From JBCCMB01 sp039026555 (GTDB lineage Bacteria > Pseudomonadota > Alphaproteobacteria > Caulobacterales > Hyphomonadaceae), in the NCBI GenBank assembly GCA_039026555.1, contig JBCCMB010000013.1, positions 1 through 36,380 of the forward strand: a stretch of 36,380 nt of DNA, given 5' to 3'. Shown piece by piece: positions 25,599-34,473 of this stretch (positions are counted from its first letter, which is position 1; every line of letters starts with the position of its first letter). Below the pieces are notes generated by a model. It was given only the letters and a program-made list of their open reading frames with translations, made no database searches and was not told the origin of the DNA. Made by a program: the position numbers and the translations under genes.

Positions 25599-26344
25599 GC
25601 CAGGGCGGAGAGACCGCGCGCTATATAGATGGCGCCCACCAATGTCACGATCCATTTGGTCCAGCGGTTGAAGTTCGCGTCCGTCATGCGCGCCAACACC
25701 TTGCCGCCGGCCCAGGTGCCAGCCATGGATAAGGGGATCGCCGCCGCGAGCAGCCAGGCGGGCGGCAGAGCCGAGGCGCCCGCTGCGGAAATCAACGGAA
25801 CGCTCCAAAATCCGATCTTCACGCCATGGGCGAGCACTTGGGTGATCGCTTTCGTTGCGACGATCTGCTGTCGCGTCAGTTCGGTTTTGACGAAGAACAG
25901 ATCTAGAAGCGGTCCGGCCACGCCGGCGATGGTGTTGAGCGCTTGAACGAGAAAGCCTGCTAATTCTGCGCGCCAGGGTTTTTCTGCGCTTAGATCCAGG
26001 CTTTCTTTCGGAAGCCAGACGAGCATTGGCGTCGCGCCGAGCAGCAAAAACACCGTGGCGGCGTCCGGTCTCCACGCCACTGCGAACAATGCGGCGACGC
26101 CAAGCGTTCCGCCAACGGCATAGCGCCCGACGATCGGCCAGGAAATTTGATCGCGCAGAAGAAATGCGCGCCAGCCGTTTGAGACGGATTGGATCAGCCC
26201 GTGGATCACCATAGCGGCCGCGACCGGGACCAAAGCCGCCAGAACGCCCATCAGGATCAGCCCACCCGCCATGCCGAAAATGCCCGAGATGAAGGCCGTC
26301 AGCAGCGTTGTCGCGAGGATGATGGCTGCGATAAAGGGCGTCAT
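25595..26344 (-). CDS. TauE/SafE family membrane permease
   Basis: The 249-residue polytopic inner-membrane protein resembles the TauE/SafE (COG0730) sulfite/organosulfonate exporter family. The first repeat shows IILATTLLTAFISGIFGMAG, and hydrophobic helices follow throughout, including AVGGTLGVAALFAV and VFLLLGATPMLVWL. The second half has AELAGFLVQALNTIAGVAGP and ends AGGKVLARMTDANFNRWTKW, a typical family ending. The substrate is not predictable. It converges on tadA with a 4-base overlap at CTAG and is divergent from the acyl-CoA dehydrogenase gene. Confidence 0.9.
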   Translation of the reverse strand: MTPFIAAIILATTLLTAFISGIFGMAGGLILMGVLAALVPVAAAMVIHGLIQSVSNGWRAFLLRDQISWPIVGRYAVGGTLGVAALFAVAWRPDAATVFLLLGATPMLVWLPKESLDLSAEKPWRAELAGFLVQALNTIAGVAGPLLDLFFVKTELTRQQIVATKAITQVLAHGVKIGFWSVPLISAAGASALPPAWLLAAAIPLSMAGTWAGGKVLARMTDANFNRWTKWIVTLVGAIYIARGLSALA

Positions 26345-26464
26345 GACCCTGCGTCATAGGCTTATTTGGGTCGGAATCCCAAATGCTCGCCTTTCCGCCG
26401 CCGCAGCGCTTGTCTAGGGTCGCGCCCGAATGGACAGAGACGACACCGTATTGGGAGAGATGAT

Positions 26465-27751
26465 ATGAATTTCGATCACACGCCGCGCGCCCAGGAATAC
26501 ATTGATCGCGTTACCGCTTTTATGGAGACGCATGTTTATCCCAATGTCGCCACCTATGATCAGCAGCACGAAGAAGCTGAAGATCGCTGGTCCATCCCGC
26601 CGATTTTGGAAGAGCTGAAAGTCAAAGCTCGCGCGGAAGGGCTTTGGAACCTCTTTATGCCGCCCAATCCAGAGCATGACACGGACGAGTATAAGGGCGC
26701 GGGTCTCACCAATCTGGAATACGCGTCGCTGTCTGAAATTATGGGCCGCGTTGGTTGGGCGTCGGAAGTTTTCAACTGCTCCGCGCCAGACACCGGCAAT
26801 ATGGAAGTGTTGCACCGCTATGGCAGCGACGCTCAAAAGGCCCAATGGCTCCGTCCCCTGATGGACGGAGAAATCCGGTCCGCCTTTTTGATGACCGAGC
26901 CCGAAGTGGCCTCCTCCGACGCGACAAACATTGAAACGCGCATCGTTCGCGACGGCGATGAATACGTCATCAATGGCCGAAAATGGTGGTCCTCCGGCGT
27001 GGGCGATCGCCGCTGTAAAATCGCGATCGTCATGGGCAAGACGGATCTCGGCGCCGAGCGTCATAAGCAGCAAAGCCAAATTCTCGTGCCGCTCGATTCC
27101 CCAGGTATTGAAATTGTGCGCATGCTGCCGGTGTTCGGCTATGACGACGCGCCGCACGGCCATGCCGAAGTTATCCTGAAAGACGTGCGCGTCCCGGCCG
27201 AGAATATGATCCTCGGAGAAGGACGCGGGTTTGAAATCGCTCAAGGCCGCCTTGGGCCGGGCCGTATTCACCACTGCATGCGTACCATCGGCGCAACGGA
27301 AGTGGCGCTTGAGAAAATGTGTAAGCGTCTTTTATCTAGAGAGGCGTTCGGCAAGAAGGTCGCGGAGCATTCCGTGTGGGAGCAACGCGTCGCAGAAGCG
27401 CGGATCGATATTGAGATGACCCGCCTTTTGACGCTGAAAGCCGCCTATATGATGGACACGGTCGGCAACAAGGTCGCGAAAGATGAGATCGCGATGATCA
27501 AAGTGGCCGCCCCGCGCATCGCCTGCCGGGTGATTGATGAAGCGATTCAGGCTCATGGCGGCGGCGGCGTGACGTCAGATTTCGGGCTTGCGCGCGCCTA
27601 TTCCAACATCCGCACCTTGCGTTTGGCGGATGGCCCCGACGAAGTGCATTGCCGGGCGCTCGCACGCTCTGAGTTTAAGAAGTATCGTGACAACTCCTAT
27701 GCAAAGGCGGTTGATGCGGAGAAGATGACGGAAGTCGTCGGATCACGCTAA
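26465..27751 (+). CDS. Acyl-CoA dehydrogenase, ACAD10/11-like
   Basis: FAD enzyme of about 428 residues that oxidises or otherwise processes acyl-CoAs. The start is ATG 26465 with GGGAGA 6-7 bases upstream; the longer open frame from 26366 adds sequence unlike the family. MTEPEVASSDATNIETRI, the INGRKWWSSGVGD flavin/substrate loop, LGPGRIHHCMRTIG and IQAHGGGGVTSDFGLARAYS are present, followed by LRLADGPDEVH. The late motifs resemble the dehydrogenase domain of ACAD10/ACAD11 more than the short-chain enzymes. It heads a likely operon with the small membrane protein and the GST. An APH-like kinase of the type fused to such dehydrogenases in ACAD10/11 is encoded at 34840-35925. Confidence 0.9.
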   Translation: MNFDHTPRAQEYIDRVTAFMETHVYPNVATYDQQHEEAEDRWSIPPILEELKVKARAEGLWNLFMPPNPEHDTDEYKGAGLTNLEYASLSEIMGRVGWASEVFNCSAPDTGNMEVLHRYGSDAQKAQWLRPLMDGEIRSAFLMTEPEVASSDATNIETRIVRDGDEYVINGRKWWSSGVGDRRCKIAIVMGKTDLGAERHKQQSQILVPLDSPGIEIVRMLPVFGYDDAPHGHAEVILKDVRVPAENMILGEGRGFEIAQGRLGPGRIHHCMRTIGATEVALEKMCKRLLSREAFGKKVAEHSVWEQRVAEARIDIEMTRLLTLKAAYMMDTVGNKVAKDEIAMIKVAAPRIACRVIDEAIQAHGGGGVTSDFGLARAYSNIRTLRLADGPDEVHCRALARSEFKKYRDNSYAKAVDAEKMTEVVGSR

Positions 27752-27766
27752 GCGGAGCTGGAAGTT

Positions 27767-28156
27767 ATGGGCTGGGAGACCATTCTGGCGCTTGTCGCCT
27801 GCGTGATCGGCGGCGGAATGGGCCTTTATGGGGTGATCAATCCCTCTTGGGTGGGGCGATTGGTGCATTTGTCGCCTACTGAAGGACGCAAGGAAGGCGT
27901 CTCTGAATTCCGAGCGACTTATGGCGGTCTGTTTTTCATGGGCCATGCGTTCGCGGGGCTGTCTTTGGGCGGCGAGTTTATCGGCGCGTCCGCCGCCGCA
28001 GCAGCGATTGGCGCAGGATGGATCGGCGCATCGATCGGCCGGTGCATATCGATGATCGCGGACGGCGCCGCTACCAAGACGAACGCCGGCGGCGCTGTAT
28101 TCGAATTTTTGATGGGCTTCGCGCTCGGCGCGCCCTTAATCCTTGCGCACTTTTAG
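27767..28156 (+). CDS. Small four-helix membrane protein, DUF4345-like
   Basis: The 129-residue hydrophobic protein begins 15 bases after the acyl-CoA dehydrogenase stop and ends 12 bases before the GST start, so it belongs to that operon. Helices are visible at about 4-24 (TILALVACVIGGGMGLYGVI), 50-72, 75-95 and 108-127. The FRATYGGLFFMGHAFAGL segment after the first helix is reminiscent of DUF4345 proteins; this is from memory. Function is unknown. Confidence 0.78.
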   Translation: MGWETILALVACVIGGGMGLYGVINPSWVGRLVHLSPTEGRKEGVSEFRATYGGLFFMGHAFAGLSLGGEFIGASAAAAAIGAGWIGASIGRCISMIADGAATKTNAGGAVFEFLMGFALGAPLILAHF

Positions 28157-28168
28157 GAGCGCGTCGCC

Positions 28169-28807
28169 ATGAGTATTGTCGTTTATGGCTTGAGACTGTC
28201 GCCCTTTGTGCATCGGGTCAAAATCGCGGCGCGCGCTAAGGGCGTCTACGATCAGATTGATTTTCAGATGCGACCGGAAGGCGACGCCTATCTGGAGATC
28301 ACGCCGCTTGGCCGTGTCCCCGCCATGGTCGCAGACGGCAAGCTCATCGTCGAAAGCCTGTCGATCTGTTGGTATATCGACGCGAAGTTTGACGGCCCGC
28401 GTCTCGCGCCGGAAGAGGCGGAGGACCTCGCCCATGTCTCCATGCTGGTCCGCCTAATGGAGCTCTATGCCGGCGCAGGGTTGGGCAAGCTGTTCCAATT
28501 GGGTCCGGCCGGAGATCCGCAAGCGCTGTCCGATGCGTTCGCCGAGCTCAATCAGGGCTTGGGCTATCTTGAGCGGTTCATTGGCGAGGGCGAATTCGCC
28601 CATGGGGACAGCTTCACCATCGCGGACGCCGTGCTGGCGCCGACCATGTTCTTCGTTCCAGCGATTTGCGGCATGGTCGGCCGGACGCCGTTCGAAGGTG
28701 CGCCGAAATGCGCGGCGTATCTGGCGCGTATCTCCGAGCATCCCGCCGTTGCGCCGTCTTTCGCGGAAATGACGGCTGCGCTTCAAGAGCGCATGGCGGC
28801 CGGCTAA
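28169..28807 (+). CDS. Glutathione S-transferase family protein
   Basis: The 212-residue protein has the thioredoxin-like N-domain of GSTs (IVVYGLRLSPFVHRVKIAAR, then TPLGRVPAMVADGKLIVESL with the cis-Pro and the ESL glutathione-binding turn). The all-helical C-domain shows the N-capping box in FTIADAVLAP. The catalytic position near the N-terminus is Ser in LSPFVH. It may conjugate or remove glutathione from an electrophile, or act as an isomerase. TAGGAGC, overlapping the stop of the preceding gene, serves as ribosome binding site. Third gene of the acyl-CoA dehydrogenase group. Confidence 0.92.
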   Translation: MSIVVYGLRLSPFVHRVKIAARAKGVYDQIDFQMRPEGDAYLEITPLGRVPAMVADGKLIVESLSICWYIDAKFDGPRLAPEEAEDLAHVSMLVRLMELYAGAGLGKLFQLGPAGDPQALSDAFAELNQGLGYLERFIGEGEFAHGDSFTIADAVLAPTMFFVPAICGMVGRTPFEGAPKCAAYLARISEHPAVAPSFAEMTAALQERMAAG

Positions 28808-28848
28808 GTTCGGGTCTATAAGCGGCGCTCAGATAATGGAGCGCATGT

Positions 28849-29847
28849 ATGACGGAGCGTCGAGAGACGGGCCGACCCCCCAGAGGGAAACGACCCCCGA
28901 AACCTAGTCTTAAAGGCACAGCTCCTATTGCAAATTGGGAGGATGGCGAACGCATCGCCAAATTTCTCGCCAGCGCGGGCGTATGTTCACGGCGCGATGC
29001 GGAAAAGCTGATTGAAACGGGACAGGTTTCAGTCGACGGCGAGGTGCTGACGACGCCGGCGTTTAAGGTTACCGGGCAAGAGACAATCACCGTCAATGGC
29101 GAGCGTGTGGGCAAGCCAAAAGCGACGCGATTGTGGCGTTATCACAAGCCGGCGGGGCTGGTGACGACCAATCGCGATCCGGACGGACGCCCCACCGTGT
29201 TCGACGCCTTGCCGCCAGGCCTGCCGCGCGTGGTCACGATCGGCCGTCTCGATCTGAACACTGAAGGCCTATTGTTGCTGACCAATGACGGCGAGTTGGC
29301 GCGGGCGTTGGAGCTGCCGGCGACCGGGCTAAAGCGTCGCTACAAAGCGCGCGCCTATGGACGCATTACACAGCCCGAATTGGACAAGCTGCGCGACGGT
29401 ATCGTCTATGAGGGCGTAGAATATCGCTCCATCATCGCCACGCTCGATCGGTCCATCGGGGCGAATACTTGGATCAATATGACCCTTGTCGAAGGTAAGA
29501 AGCGGGAGGCCCGTCGCGCCCTGGAAAGCCTCGGTATGAAAGTGAACCGATTGATCCGCGTCTCCTATGGTCCGTTCGAACTGGGCGATCTTCCATCCGG
29601 CGCGGCGGCGGAAGTGCCCGCCGGCGAATTGCTGGCGGAGTTTTACGACCATATCTCCCCGGCGCGTCGCCCCAATCCCTCATGGTCGCCGAAGTCTTAC
29701 CCAATTGATGCGGAGGGTGACGCCGCGAAAGCCGTTGGCGCGCGCGGCATGTCGACTAAGCTCAAATCAAGAAAGCGGAAAACCGCTCAAACGCGCCGAG
29801 GAGACGCCTCAAAGTCACGATCTGGTCCAAAACGGGGCGGGCGCTGA
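28849..29847 (+). CDS. RsuA/RluB-type rRNA pseudouridine synthase
   Basis: Isomerises a specific uridine in ribosomal RNA to pseudouridine; RluB (23S position 2605) is the most likely orthologue. Residues about 27-75 are an S4 RNA-binding domain (RIAKFLASAGVCSRRDAEKL). The catalytic domain carries the family motif GRLDLNTEGLLLLTNDGELA, whose first Asp is the nucleophile, then KRRYKARAYGR and VEGKKREARRALESLG. The C-terminal 45 residues are a basic Lys/Arg/Ser tail. GGAG is found upstream of the ATG. At 332 residues it is slightly longer than average because of the tails. Confidence 0.93.
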   Translation: MTERRETGRPPRGKRPPKPSLKGTAPIANWEDGERIAKFLASAGVCSRRDAEKLIETGQVSVDGEVLTTPAFKVTGQETITVNGERVGKPKATRLWRYHKPAGLVTTNRDPDGRPTVFDALPPGLPRVVTIGRLDLNTEGLLLLTNDGELARALELPATGLKRRYKARAYGRITQPELDKLRDGIVYEGVEYRSIIATLDRSIGANTWINMTLVEGKKREARRALESLGMKVNRLIRVSYGPFELGDLPSGAAAEVPAGELLAEFYDHISPARRPNPSWSPKSYPIDAEGDAAKAVGARGMSTKLKSRKRKTAQTRRGDASKSRSGPKRGGR

Positions 29848-29895
29848 TAAGGGTCTCCAACGCATCGCCTTTGCGTCGCGATGAGGACCGACTGA

Positions 29896-30617
29896 ATGAG
29901 CCTGCAAAACGTCAGCGAAACCGCGCTTGAGGAAGTCGACGCCCGAAAAGGGGCCAAATACTCGCCCATTGCGGATATCAAGCCGCCCGTCGACCTTGGC
30001 CGTCTTGACTTGTTCACACAGGGCCAACCCTATTCGGGATACGCTGAGATGCGGGAAAATGCGCCCATCTTGTGGCATCCTGAAGATCGGGGCGCGGGTT
30101 TTTGGGCGCTGACGCGGTGCGACGACGTGAAGCGTGTGGAGCTCGATACAGACGTGTTTTCGTCCCAAAAGGGCGGCATCATGATGAATTACGGGATGCC
30201 GGACCAACGCCACCCGCTTTTGCACCGCGCATCTTTGGATACGATGATCTGCTTGGATCAGCCTCTTCGTATGAATTTGCGGCGCGAGCACATGGCGTAT
30301 TTCACGCCCGGTTATGTCTCCAATCTACGCAAGCGGGTGGAAGAGAAAGCCTCATCCTTGCTCGACGATATGGCGCGCAAAGGGCCGCAGTTCGGTTTGT
30401 TGTGGAGCGCGCGAGCGCTAAGGATCACATCGCTTTCGGCGTCGGTCCTCATGTCTGTTTGGACAAAAGGGTCGCCAACATGCAATTGGAGGTCGCCTAT
30501 TCGCAGATTCTTGGACGTTTGCCGAACGCCGAATGGACGGGCGAGATTTAGATTGCGCCGAACAATTTCGTCCACGCGATTTCAAAAATCGGCCTGGATT
30601 TGCGATCCAACAGCTAG
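29896..30617 (+). pseudogene. Decayed cytochrome P450 gene (internal deletion, frameshift and nonsense codon)
   Basis: The first frame (from ATG 29896) is a clear P450 N-terminus: QPYSGYAEMRENAPILWHPE, FWALTRCDDVKRVELDTDVF, MICLDQPLRMNLRREHMAYF and the TPGYVSNLRKRVEEKA helix. Near 30385 the reading frame changes by deletion: frame 3 continues with RFVVERASAKDHIAFGVGPH, that is, directly into the heme-binding loop. Roughly 190 residues (I-helix, ExxR and meander) are absent. The loop Cys is kept, but the following CLG is CLD. After EWTGEI a TAG (about 30549-30551) interrupts the frame; the normal ending IAPNNFVHAISKIGLDLRS follows to the stop at 30617. No functional P450 can be made. Confidence 0.92.
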
Positions 30618-30654
30618 ACGGCCAAAATAAAAAGAAAAAAAAGGAGGAAGCAGC

Positions 30655-31734
30655 ATGACCCAGACCGTCGATTTTATGGTTCGTCGCGATGAGTTTTCCG
30701 CAACCGAAACCCAAACAAACGACGCTGCGCCGCTCGGCGACGGGGAAGCGCGCATACGTGTTGAAAAATTCGCGCTGACGGCGAACAACATCACCTATGC
30801 GGTGTTCGGCGAGCAGATGGCGTATTGGAATTTCTTCCCAGCCCCGGATGGTTTCGGTCGCGTGCCCGTGTGGGGCTATGGCGTTGTCGAAGAAACCAAC
30901 CAGTCTGATCTGAAAGTCGGCGAACGGCTTTACGGCTATTTTCCGATGTCCAGCCATCTGACGGTTCAGCCTGGTAAAGTCTCCGCCGGCGGTTTTACCG
31001 ACATGGCTGCGCATCGCCAGCCCATGTCGCCGGTCTACAACGCCTATCGCCGGCTAGACGCCGACCCCGCCCACAATCCTGACACGGAGGCCGAACGCAT
31101 GCTGTTCGAGCCTTTGTTCATGACGTCCTTTTTGATCGAAGGCATGTTTCGGGAGTCCGACTGGTTTGGCGCGACGCGGTTGTTGATGACCAGCGCGTCG
31201 TCCAAAACCTCGCTCGCGCTCGCGCAAATCGCCGGCCAGACCAGCGCGGAAACCTATCGCATCGGCCTCACCTCGCCGGGGAATGTCGATTTCGTCAAGA
31301 AGACGGGTCTCTACGATGAGGTGCGCGTCTATAACGATGAGTCGGATCTGGAGCTCGAGCCCTCCGTCTATGTCGATTTCGCGGGGAACGCCGGTATTTT
31401 GCATAAGATTCATGAGCGCCTGGGCGACGATCTCAAATACGCGTGTTTGGTCGGCGCCACGCATTGGGAAGCATCGGGCGGCATGAAGGGCGCGCCAGGT
31501 CCTGAACCGATCTTGTTTTTCGCGCCCGATCACGCGCATGCGAAAATGAAAACGCTTGGTCCGGATGCGTTCAACGCCGAGATCGGCAAAGCCTGGGTGT
31601 CCTTCCTCGGCCAGGCGAAGGGTCTTTTGGAAGTGACGAATCTGTCTGGACCTGACGCCGTCGCGTCCGCTTATTTGAAAGTGTTGAAGGGTGAGGCGGG
31701 GCCGAATGAAGGCCTGATTTTGTCCCTAAGCTAA
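30655..31734 (+). CDS. DUF2855 family protein
   Basis: The 359-residue protein matches DUF2855, whose members have no established activity. It opens MTQTVDFMVRRDEFSATET and has IRVEKFALTANNITYAVFGE, then YWNFFPAPDGFGRVPVWGYG, which recall the GroES-like entry of medium-chain dehydrogenases. LLMTSASSKTSLALAQIA stands where a Rossmann glycine loop would be. A strong ribosome binding site, AAGGAGG, lies 8 bases before the ATG after an A-rich stretch. The gene is intact immediately downstream of the P450 remnant and may once have been co-transcribed with it. Confidence 0.88.
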   Translation: MTQTVDFMVRRDEFSATETQTNDAAPLGDGEARIRVEKFALTANNITYAVFGEQMAYWNFFPAPDGFGRVPVWGYGVVEETNQSDLKVGERLYGYFPMSSHLTVQPGKVSAGGFTDMAAHRQPMSPVYNAYRRLDADPAHNPDTEAERMLFEPLFMTSFLIEGMFRESDWFGATRLLMTSASSKTSLALAQIAGQTSAETYRIGLTSPGNVDFVKKTGLYDEVRVYNDESDLELEPSVYVDFAGNAGILHKIHERLGDDLKYACLVGATHWEASGGMKGAPGPEPILFFAPDHAHAKMKTLGPDAFNAEIGKAWVSFLGQAKGLLEVTNLSGPDAVASAYLKVLKGEAGPNEGLILSLS

Positions 31735-31951
31735 TCGCTCGCGACTCCCCGCCGTAATCCTTCGGCAACTGTGGATAAGTGCATGTATATCGCCTCACGC
31801 AGGGGTTGCGGCTCTGCGCGTTTTTCCGTGTGAAGCGCGGGATTTGGCGAGATTTTGTTCATACTTTTCGCCGAACACTCGGAACGATAAGGACGAAGCG
31901 ATGCGTCCATCCGCGATACTTTAACCTATTGTTCTATTTGGGAATTTTGAG

Positions 31952-32698
31952 ATGAATTCCAAAATGCTCGCGAATTTACAATCCAAGCCCACGCCGCAAA
32001 ACGACGCGTATGAAAAGCTTGGCCTTAACGCTTCGAGTTTTGTTCATGTCATTTCGAAAGCTGGCCGACAACGCATGTTGTCGCAAAGGATCGGCTTTCT
32101 GCTGTTGCACCTCGTTCTTGAAGAACAATTGAACGGCGAAGTCGATCGGCGCGCCTTGGCCGCGTTGAATGAGAGCTACGAAGATTTCCAAAACGCGCAC
32201 GCCGATCTGATCGGCCGGAGCGGCCATTCGGACGGACCGACCATGCTGACCGAGCGCGTTTTAGTCGAGCTTAGCGGTAAGGGCGCAAATGCGACGGATC
32301 TGATCGAGCGCAGCATCGCGCCTGTCCCGCAATTGGCGGCGCGGTTTGGGACGCAAGATCCGAATTTGCCGCAAGAGTGCCTGACGATCTCGCACCTGAT
32401 CCAGACGCAATTGCTGCAGGCCTTGCAAGCGGTCGTAAATGCGCTGCAATCGGATCATGACGATTATGTCGCGGCTAAAGAGAATGAGCGGTCCGCTCGG
32501 TCGGACCACGTCTTTGCGGCTGTCCGCGATATTCGACAAGCCGCGCACTATTCCCGCATGATCGCGCTGAACGCCAAGATTTCTGCTGAGCGCGCCGGCG
32601 AATTCGGGCGAGAATTCGGCGCGCTGACCGATGAGATCAAGGATATCTCAAACCGGATCGTGAATTCATCGGAAGATATCGAAGCCAACGCGCGATAG
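31952..32698 (+). CDS. Soluble PilJ-type/MCP-like sensory protein
   Basis: The 248-residue protein has no transmembrane segment. Residues about 35-47 (ISKAGRQRMLSQR) carry the signature of the type IV pili methyl-accepting chemotaxis (PilJ) sensory module, often tied to nitrate/nitrite-like sensing, followed by a helical bundle. Residues about 200-236 (MIALNAKISAERAGEFGREF, then GALTDEIKDISNRI) resemble the tip of a methyl-accepting signalling hairpin. The arms are too short for a standard MCP domain and no methylation helices are visible. It may be a cytoplasmic adaptor for a chemotaxis-like array, or a shortened receptor. It is flanked by a 217-bp upstream region with no clear site and is not next to che genes. 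Confidence 0.82.
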   Translation: MNSKMLANLQSKPTPQNDAYEKLGLNASSFVHVISKAGRQRMLSQRIGFLLLHLVLEEQLNGEVDRRALAALNESYEDFQNAHADLIGRSGHSDGPTMLTERVLVELSGKGANATDLIERSIAPVPQLAARFGTQDPNLPQECLTISHLIQTQLLQALQAVVNALQSDHDDYVAAKENERSARSDHVFAAVRDIRQAAHYSRMIALNAKISAERAGEFGREFGALTDEIKDISNRIVNSSEDIEANAR

Positions 32699-32726
32699 AC
32701 GATTAGGTTCGAACGCCGCATCACGC

Positions 32727-33596
32727 CTAGGGCATGATGTTCGCGAGAATGGTGTCCATATCAAAGCGATCGCCGTCAATGCGTCCGGTTTGCGCATCGA
32801 ACGCCTGCACCATCTCCTCATGGCGGGCTTTGATCATTTTCTTGTTGTGCGGGTGGGTGACGATATAGAATTCGCCGGCCTCTACGCCGTCTAGCGCGCG
32901 CCGTGCGACATCGTCGGCCTGCATGCCATAATCCATGATCGTGCGTCCTAACGCATTGGCTTGCTTCGCGCCGCCAAAGGCGTCCGGCCGATTGCGGGAC
33001 GAATTCCAAATCTCCGTGGCGACAATGCCGGGGCAAAACAGGGAGACTTGAATCCGATCCGGCGTTTCTCGGCGCAGCACATCCGTCATGCCGTGAACCG
33101 CGTGCTTCGAGGCGGTGTAGATCCCTTGGTTCAGATGCGGCACGCCCAGGGAATGCTCGGAGCCCGTGTTGACGATGAGGGCGTGTCCGTCTTGGTCTTG
33201 AAACCGCGCACCGAAACTACGGCATCCATTCCAAACGCCTTTGACGTTGACCGACCAGATCCAATCGAAGTCCGTTTCCCTCGTGCCAATCAAATCCCGG
33301 CCGCCGCCGACGCCGGCATTGTTGAACACCGCGTCCACGCGGCCGAACTCGCGCCAGGCGGCGTCCGCCAACGCTTCGACGCTGTCGGCGTCCGCGACAT
33401 CCACCGCGAACGGCTTCACCTCTGCGCGCCCCAGCGACAAGGCGAAAGCCGCGGTGCAGGCGCGATCCATCTCAATATCCGCCAAACCCACCCGTGCGCC
33501 GCGACGCGTCAGCTCCTCGGCGATCGCCAAACCAAGACCGCTGGCGCCGCCGGTGACGACCGCCGTTTTACCGTCAAATTGAAAGCCGTGTCCCAC
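32727..33596 (-). CDS. Short-chain dehydrogenase/reductase
   Basis: The 289-residue classical SDR has TAVVTGGASGLGLAIAEELT (cofactor glycine motif), VFNNAGVGGGRD and the catalytic Ser/Tyr/Lys (GSEHSLG and YTASKHAVHG). ADIEMD after the second strand suggests NAD(H) preference. The C-terminal part reads QVSLFCPGIVATEIWNSSRN. Substrate is unknown; an alcohol or hydroxyacyl intermediate is possible given the neighbouring acyl-CoA and kinase genes. Start ATG 33596. It is divergent from the AhpD-like gene. Confidence 0.93.
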   Translation of the reverse strand: MGHGFQFDGKTAVVTGGASGLGLAIAEELTRRGARVGLADIEMDRACTAAFALSLGRAEVKPFAVDVADADSVEALADAAWREFGRVDAVFNNAGVGGGRDLIGTRETDFDWIWSVNVKGVWNGCRSFGARFQDQDGHALIVNTGSEHSLGVPHLNQGIYTASKHAVHGMTDVLRRETPDRIQVSLFCPGIVATEIWNSSRNRPDAFGGAKQANALGRTIMDYGMQADDVARRALDGVEAGEFYIVTHPHNKKMIKARHEEMVQAFDAQTGRIDGDRFDMDTILANIMP

Positions 33597-33788
33597 TCAA
33601 CACTCCGCCCAAACGCTCGCCGAAAAGGCGGCTTTTAGGAAGTTGAGCATGTTCGATGAACGAGACCAAGACGCCGCTCACGCAGGCGTGACGTCAACGC
33701 CTCTTTCATCCGCTCAGCGGCGTCGCCATTTGCCGATCATCGCAGGAACGACCCCCGCTCTTGCTGGATCGAAAAAAGGAGCTTTCCC

Positions 33789-34361
33789 ATGGCCCAATTC
33801 AGCATTCACTCTGCACAGACCGCCCCCGCCGACGCCCGTCCCGCCCTAGAAGGCGCGCAAAAAGCGTTTGGCTTCGTGCCCAATCTCTACGGTGTCCTCG
33901 CCGAAAGCCCGAAAGTGCTGGAAGCGTATCAAATGATCGGTACGTTGTTTGAAAAGACCAGCCTAACGCCCGTTGAACGCAATATCGTTTGGCTTGAGGC
34001 GAATTATCAAAACAATTGCCATTATTGCGTTCCCGCCCACACCGGTCTCGCAAAATCCCAAGGCGTGCCGGATGATGTTGTCGAAGCGCTGCGTGAAGGA
34101 ACGCCGATCAACGATCCCAAGCTCCAAGCTTTGCGCGAATTTGTCGCCAAAGTCGTCGTCCAGCGCGGCGAACTCAGCGAAGCCGACACACAGGCGTTTC
34201 TCGCAGCCGGCTATTCTACGCAAACGATTTTGGACGTGATCTTGGGCGTTGCGCAGAAGACCATCTCCAATTTCACCAATCATTTTGCGGACACGCCGCT
34301 CGACGGGGTGTTCAAGTCCGCCGAATGGGTGCACCCGAAAGACCGTCTCGCCGCCGAGTAG
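33789..34361 (+). CDS. AhpD-like/carboxymuconolactone decarboxylase family protein
   Basis: The 190-residue protein of the CMD/AhpD fold keeps the redox motif Cys-x2-Cys with the preceding Glu and the following His (WLEANYQNNCHYCVPAHTG), as used for alkylhydroperoxidase activity. KAFGFVPNLYGVLAESPKVL precedes it and ILDVILGVAQKTISNFTNH follows, typical of peroxidase-related members. AAGGAG lies before the ATG at 33789. It is followed by a strong terminator, so it is likely monocistronic. An antioxidant role is the best guess. Confidence 0.92.
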   Translation: MAQFSIHSAQTAPADARPALEGAQKAFGFVPNLYGVLAESPKVLEAYQMIGTLFEKTSLTPVERNIVWLEANYQNNCHYCVPAHTGLAKSQGVPDDVVEALREGTPINDPKLQALREFVAKVVVQRGELSEADTQAFLAAGYSTQTILDVILGVAQKTISNFTNHFADTPLDGVFKSAEWVHPKDRLAAE

Positions 34362-34383
34362 TGCGGTGAACAAACGTCGTCCT

Positions 34384-34411
34384 AAAGGGGTGACTGCTCA
34401 GTCACCCCTTT
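34384..34411. terminator. Rho-independent terminator after the AhpD-like gene
   Basis: A perfect 12-bp stem (34384-34395 with 34400-34411) with a GCTC tetraloop, GC-rich core and terminal A-run/T-run (AAAGGGG/CCCCTTTT). It can serve both the AhpD-like gene from the left and the YjbR-like gene from the right. Confidence 0.88.
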
Positions 34412-34473
34412 TCACCTCACGTTCGAGACGCACGTAAGACAGATCGTCATCCGACTTAAGGATCTTCGGCGGG

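Noticed and set aside
25059..26357. 432-codon minus-strand open frame
   Set aside because: It runs antisense to tadA and in another frame through the TauE gene. Composition is Arg-rich and repetitive, with no domain signature, as expected for a high-GC shadow.
26414..27274. 286-codon minus-strand open frame
   Set aside because: Antisense to the acyl-CoA dehydrogenase; shadow composition.
33643..33849. 68-codon plus-strand open frame upstream of the AhpD-like gene
   Set aside because: Overlaps the well-supported AhpD-like start in another frame and has no family-like sequence; most likely leader DNA.
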